Source of the DNA: DATGZH01 sp035297265
Lineage (GTDB): Bacteria; Actinomycetota; Acidimicrobiia; Acidimicrobiales; RAAP-2
NCBI GenBank assembly: GCA_035297265.1
Contig: DATGZH010000007.1
Span: 10,705-74,704, forward strand
DNA length: 64,000 bases
Direction: 5' to 3'
Of the stretch, positions 63,238-64,000 are shown piece by piece. Both the position numbers and the translations under genes were made by a program. The stretch's first letter is position 1. Every line of letters begins with the position of its first letter. The notes under the pieces were generated by a model. It searched no databases. It was not told the origin of the DNA and worked only from the letters and a program-made list of their open reading frames with translations.

Positions 63238-64000
63238 TCAGCCCGACCCCTGGACGATCGGGCCGCAGAGGGGCTGCTCGGAGAGCGGGGCGAAGCCGTG
63301 CTGCTCGGCCCGAAGGACGAACGAGCACGAGATCGGGGCGTCGTGGCCGAAGATCGTGGCGTAGTCGAAGCTCTCGGGCAGGAGGCCGCCGCCGTCGTAG
63401 CTGGTCACCTTGCGTAGGTCGGTGATGAAGCCGGCCCGGGACGGGGAGGGGCCGGCCGCCTCGAGGCCCCGGATGAAGAGGTCGGCCCCGAGCCAGCCCT
63501 CGTAGACGTTGAATGTCGGGAACTGCGACGGGGGCCGGTGGGCGTACTTGGCCAACGCCGCCTGGAAGGACCGGGTGGCCGGCGTCGGCACCTGGGTGGG
63601 CCAGAACTGGGAGACGAAGTAGGCGCCCTGGAGGTCGCTCCACCCCGGTTGGTCGACCACGTCGGGCTCGAGGCCGGTGGCCAGCACCGTGACCTTCAGG
63701 TGGACGCCGGCGTCCTTCATGGCCGTCACGAGGGCCAGGTTCGAGGCGTTGTCCATGGCCGCGAAGAGCCCGTCGACGTGCTTCGACCGGGCGACGAGGG
63801 CGGCGGTGGTGAAGTCGACGGTGCCGAACGGCACGCTCGTGTCGACCACCCCCACCTGCACGCCGGCGTCGGCGGCAGAGGCCGCGAAGTTCTGCGCCAC
63901 GAGCTTGGACGAGGGCGCCACGCCGTAGCCGTAGGAGGCCATGACCTCCACGCCGTGGGATCGGAAGAAGAGGCCCACGCTCTTGGCTGCCGGGTAGCTC
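63238..64000 (-). CDS. Periplasmic-type substrate-binding protein (copy 4), cut by window edge
   Basis: The C-terminal 253 codons of a fourth LivJ-class binding protein; the frame stays open through the window edge (SYPAAKSVGLFF), so a GTG at 63978 is internal and not the start. It is close to copy 3 along its length (YGYGVAPSS, DFTTAALVA, GHDAPISC) and keeps the paired C-terminal Cys. The two form a tandem pair on this strand, mirroring the pair at 9.5-12 kb. Confidence 0.85.
   Translation of the reverse strand, partial: SYPAAKSVGLFFRSHGVEVMASYGYGVAPSSKLVAQNFAASAADAGVQVGVVDTSVPFGTVDFTTAALVARSKHVDGLFAAMDNASNLALVTAMKDAGVHLKVTVLATGLEPDVVDQPGWSDLQGAYFVSQFWPTQVPTPATRSFQAALAKYAHRPPSQFPTFNVYEGWLGADLFIRGLEAAGPSPSRAGFITDLRKVTSYDGGGLLPESFDYATIFGHDAPISCSFVLRAEQHGFAPLSEQPLCGPIVQGSG

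Overview
The window is dense, very GC-rich bacterial DNA. It has many GTG starts, Shine-Dalgarno-led genes and 4-base stop/start overlaps, as in high-GC Actinobacteria. The mix of genes (steroid/terpenoid-type acyl-CoA enzymes, many SDRs and TetRs, an F420-type LLM oxidoreductase, a secreted protein of C-x5-C and DGGVF repeats) best fits the class Acidimicrobiia. That placement is inference; no rRNA, tRNA, CRISPR array, integrase or transposase gene was seen.

Layout. 0-4 kb: a heterodimeric ABC exporter. 4-8 kb: a branched-chain-amino-acid-type importer (LivF, LivG and a fused LivH-LivM permease), with an amidohydrolase and two tandem periplasmic-binding proteins divergent from it. 12-14 kb: a large secreted repeat protein. 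14-16.7 kb: a phytanoyl-CoA-dioxygenase-like gene coupled to an acyl-CoA synthetase. 16.7-23.5 kb: an SDR, a TetR and a tight operon of a cysteine-less thiolase homologue (Ltp2 type), a DUF35 Zn-ribbon/OB partner, a double CaiB CoA-transferase and a DUF2889 protein. 24-36 kb: two amidohydrolases, an operon of P450 plus a three-subunit molybdenum hydroxylase, a nitroreductase, a phosphotransferase and a two-gene acyl-CoA dehydrogenase. 36.2-40.9 kb: an island of visibly lower GC with loosely packed genes (TetR, macrolide-type glycosyltransferase, esterase, GNAT). 41-45.7 kb: a fused double acyl-CoA dehydrogenase, an SDR and a second DUF35/thiolase-like pair. 45.7-64 kb: small stress or housekeeping-like genes, SRPBCC proteins behind a palindromic promoter, a MITE-like element, SDRs, a second ligase with its TetR, a bacterial PH-domain pair, a large membrane protein, an LLM oxidoreductase and a second tandem pair of binding proteins cut by the window edge.

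How the genes work together (inference). The set reads as a peripheral catabolic region for hydrophobic carboxylic acids, such as steroid or isoprenoid side chains. Substrates would be imported by the Liv-type system, oxygenated by P450, PhyH or Mo-hydroxylase, activated by CoA ligases or CaiB transferases, dehydrogenated by alpha2beta2-type acyl-CoA dehydrogenases, oxidised by SDRs and cleaved by retro-aldolase-type thiolase/DUF35 complexes. TetR repressors sit beside the clusters. The substrate itself cannot be read from the sequence.
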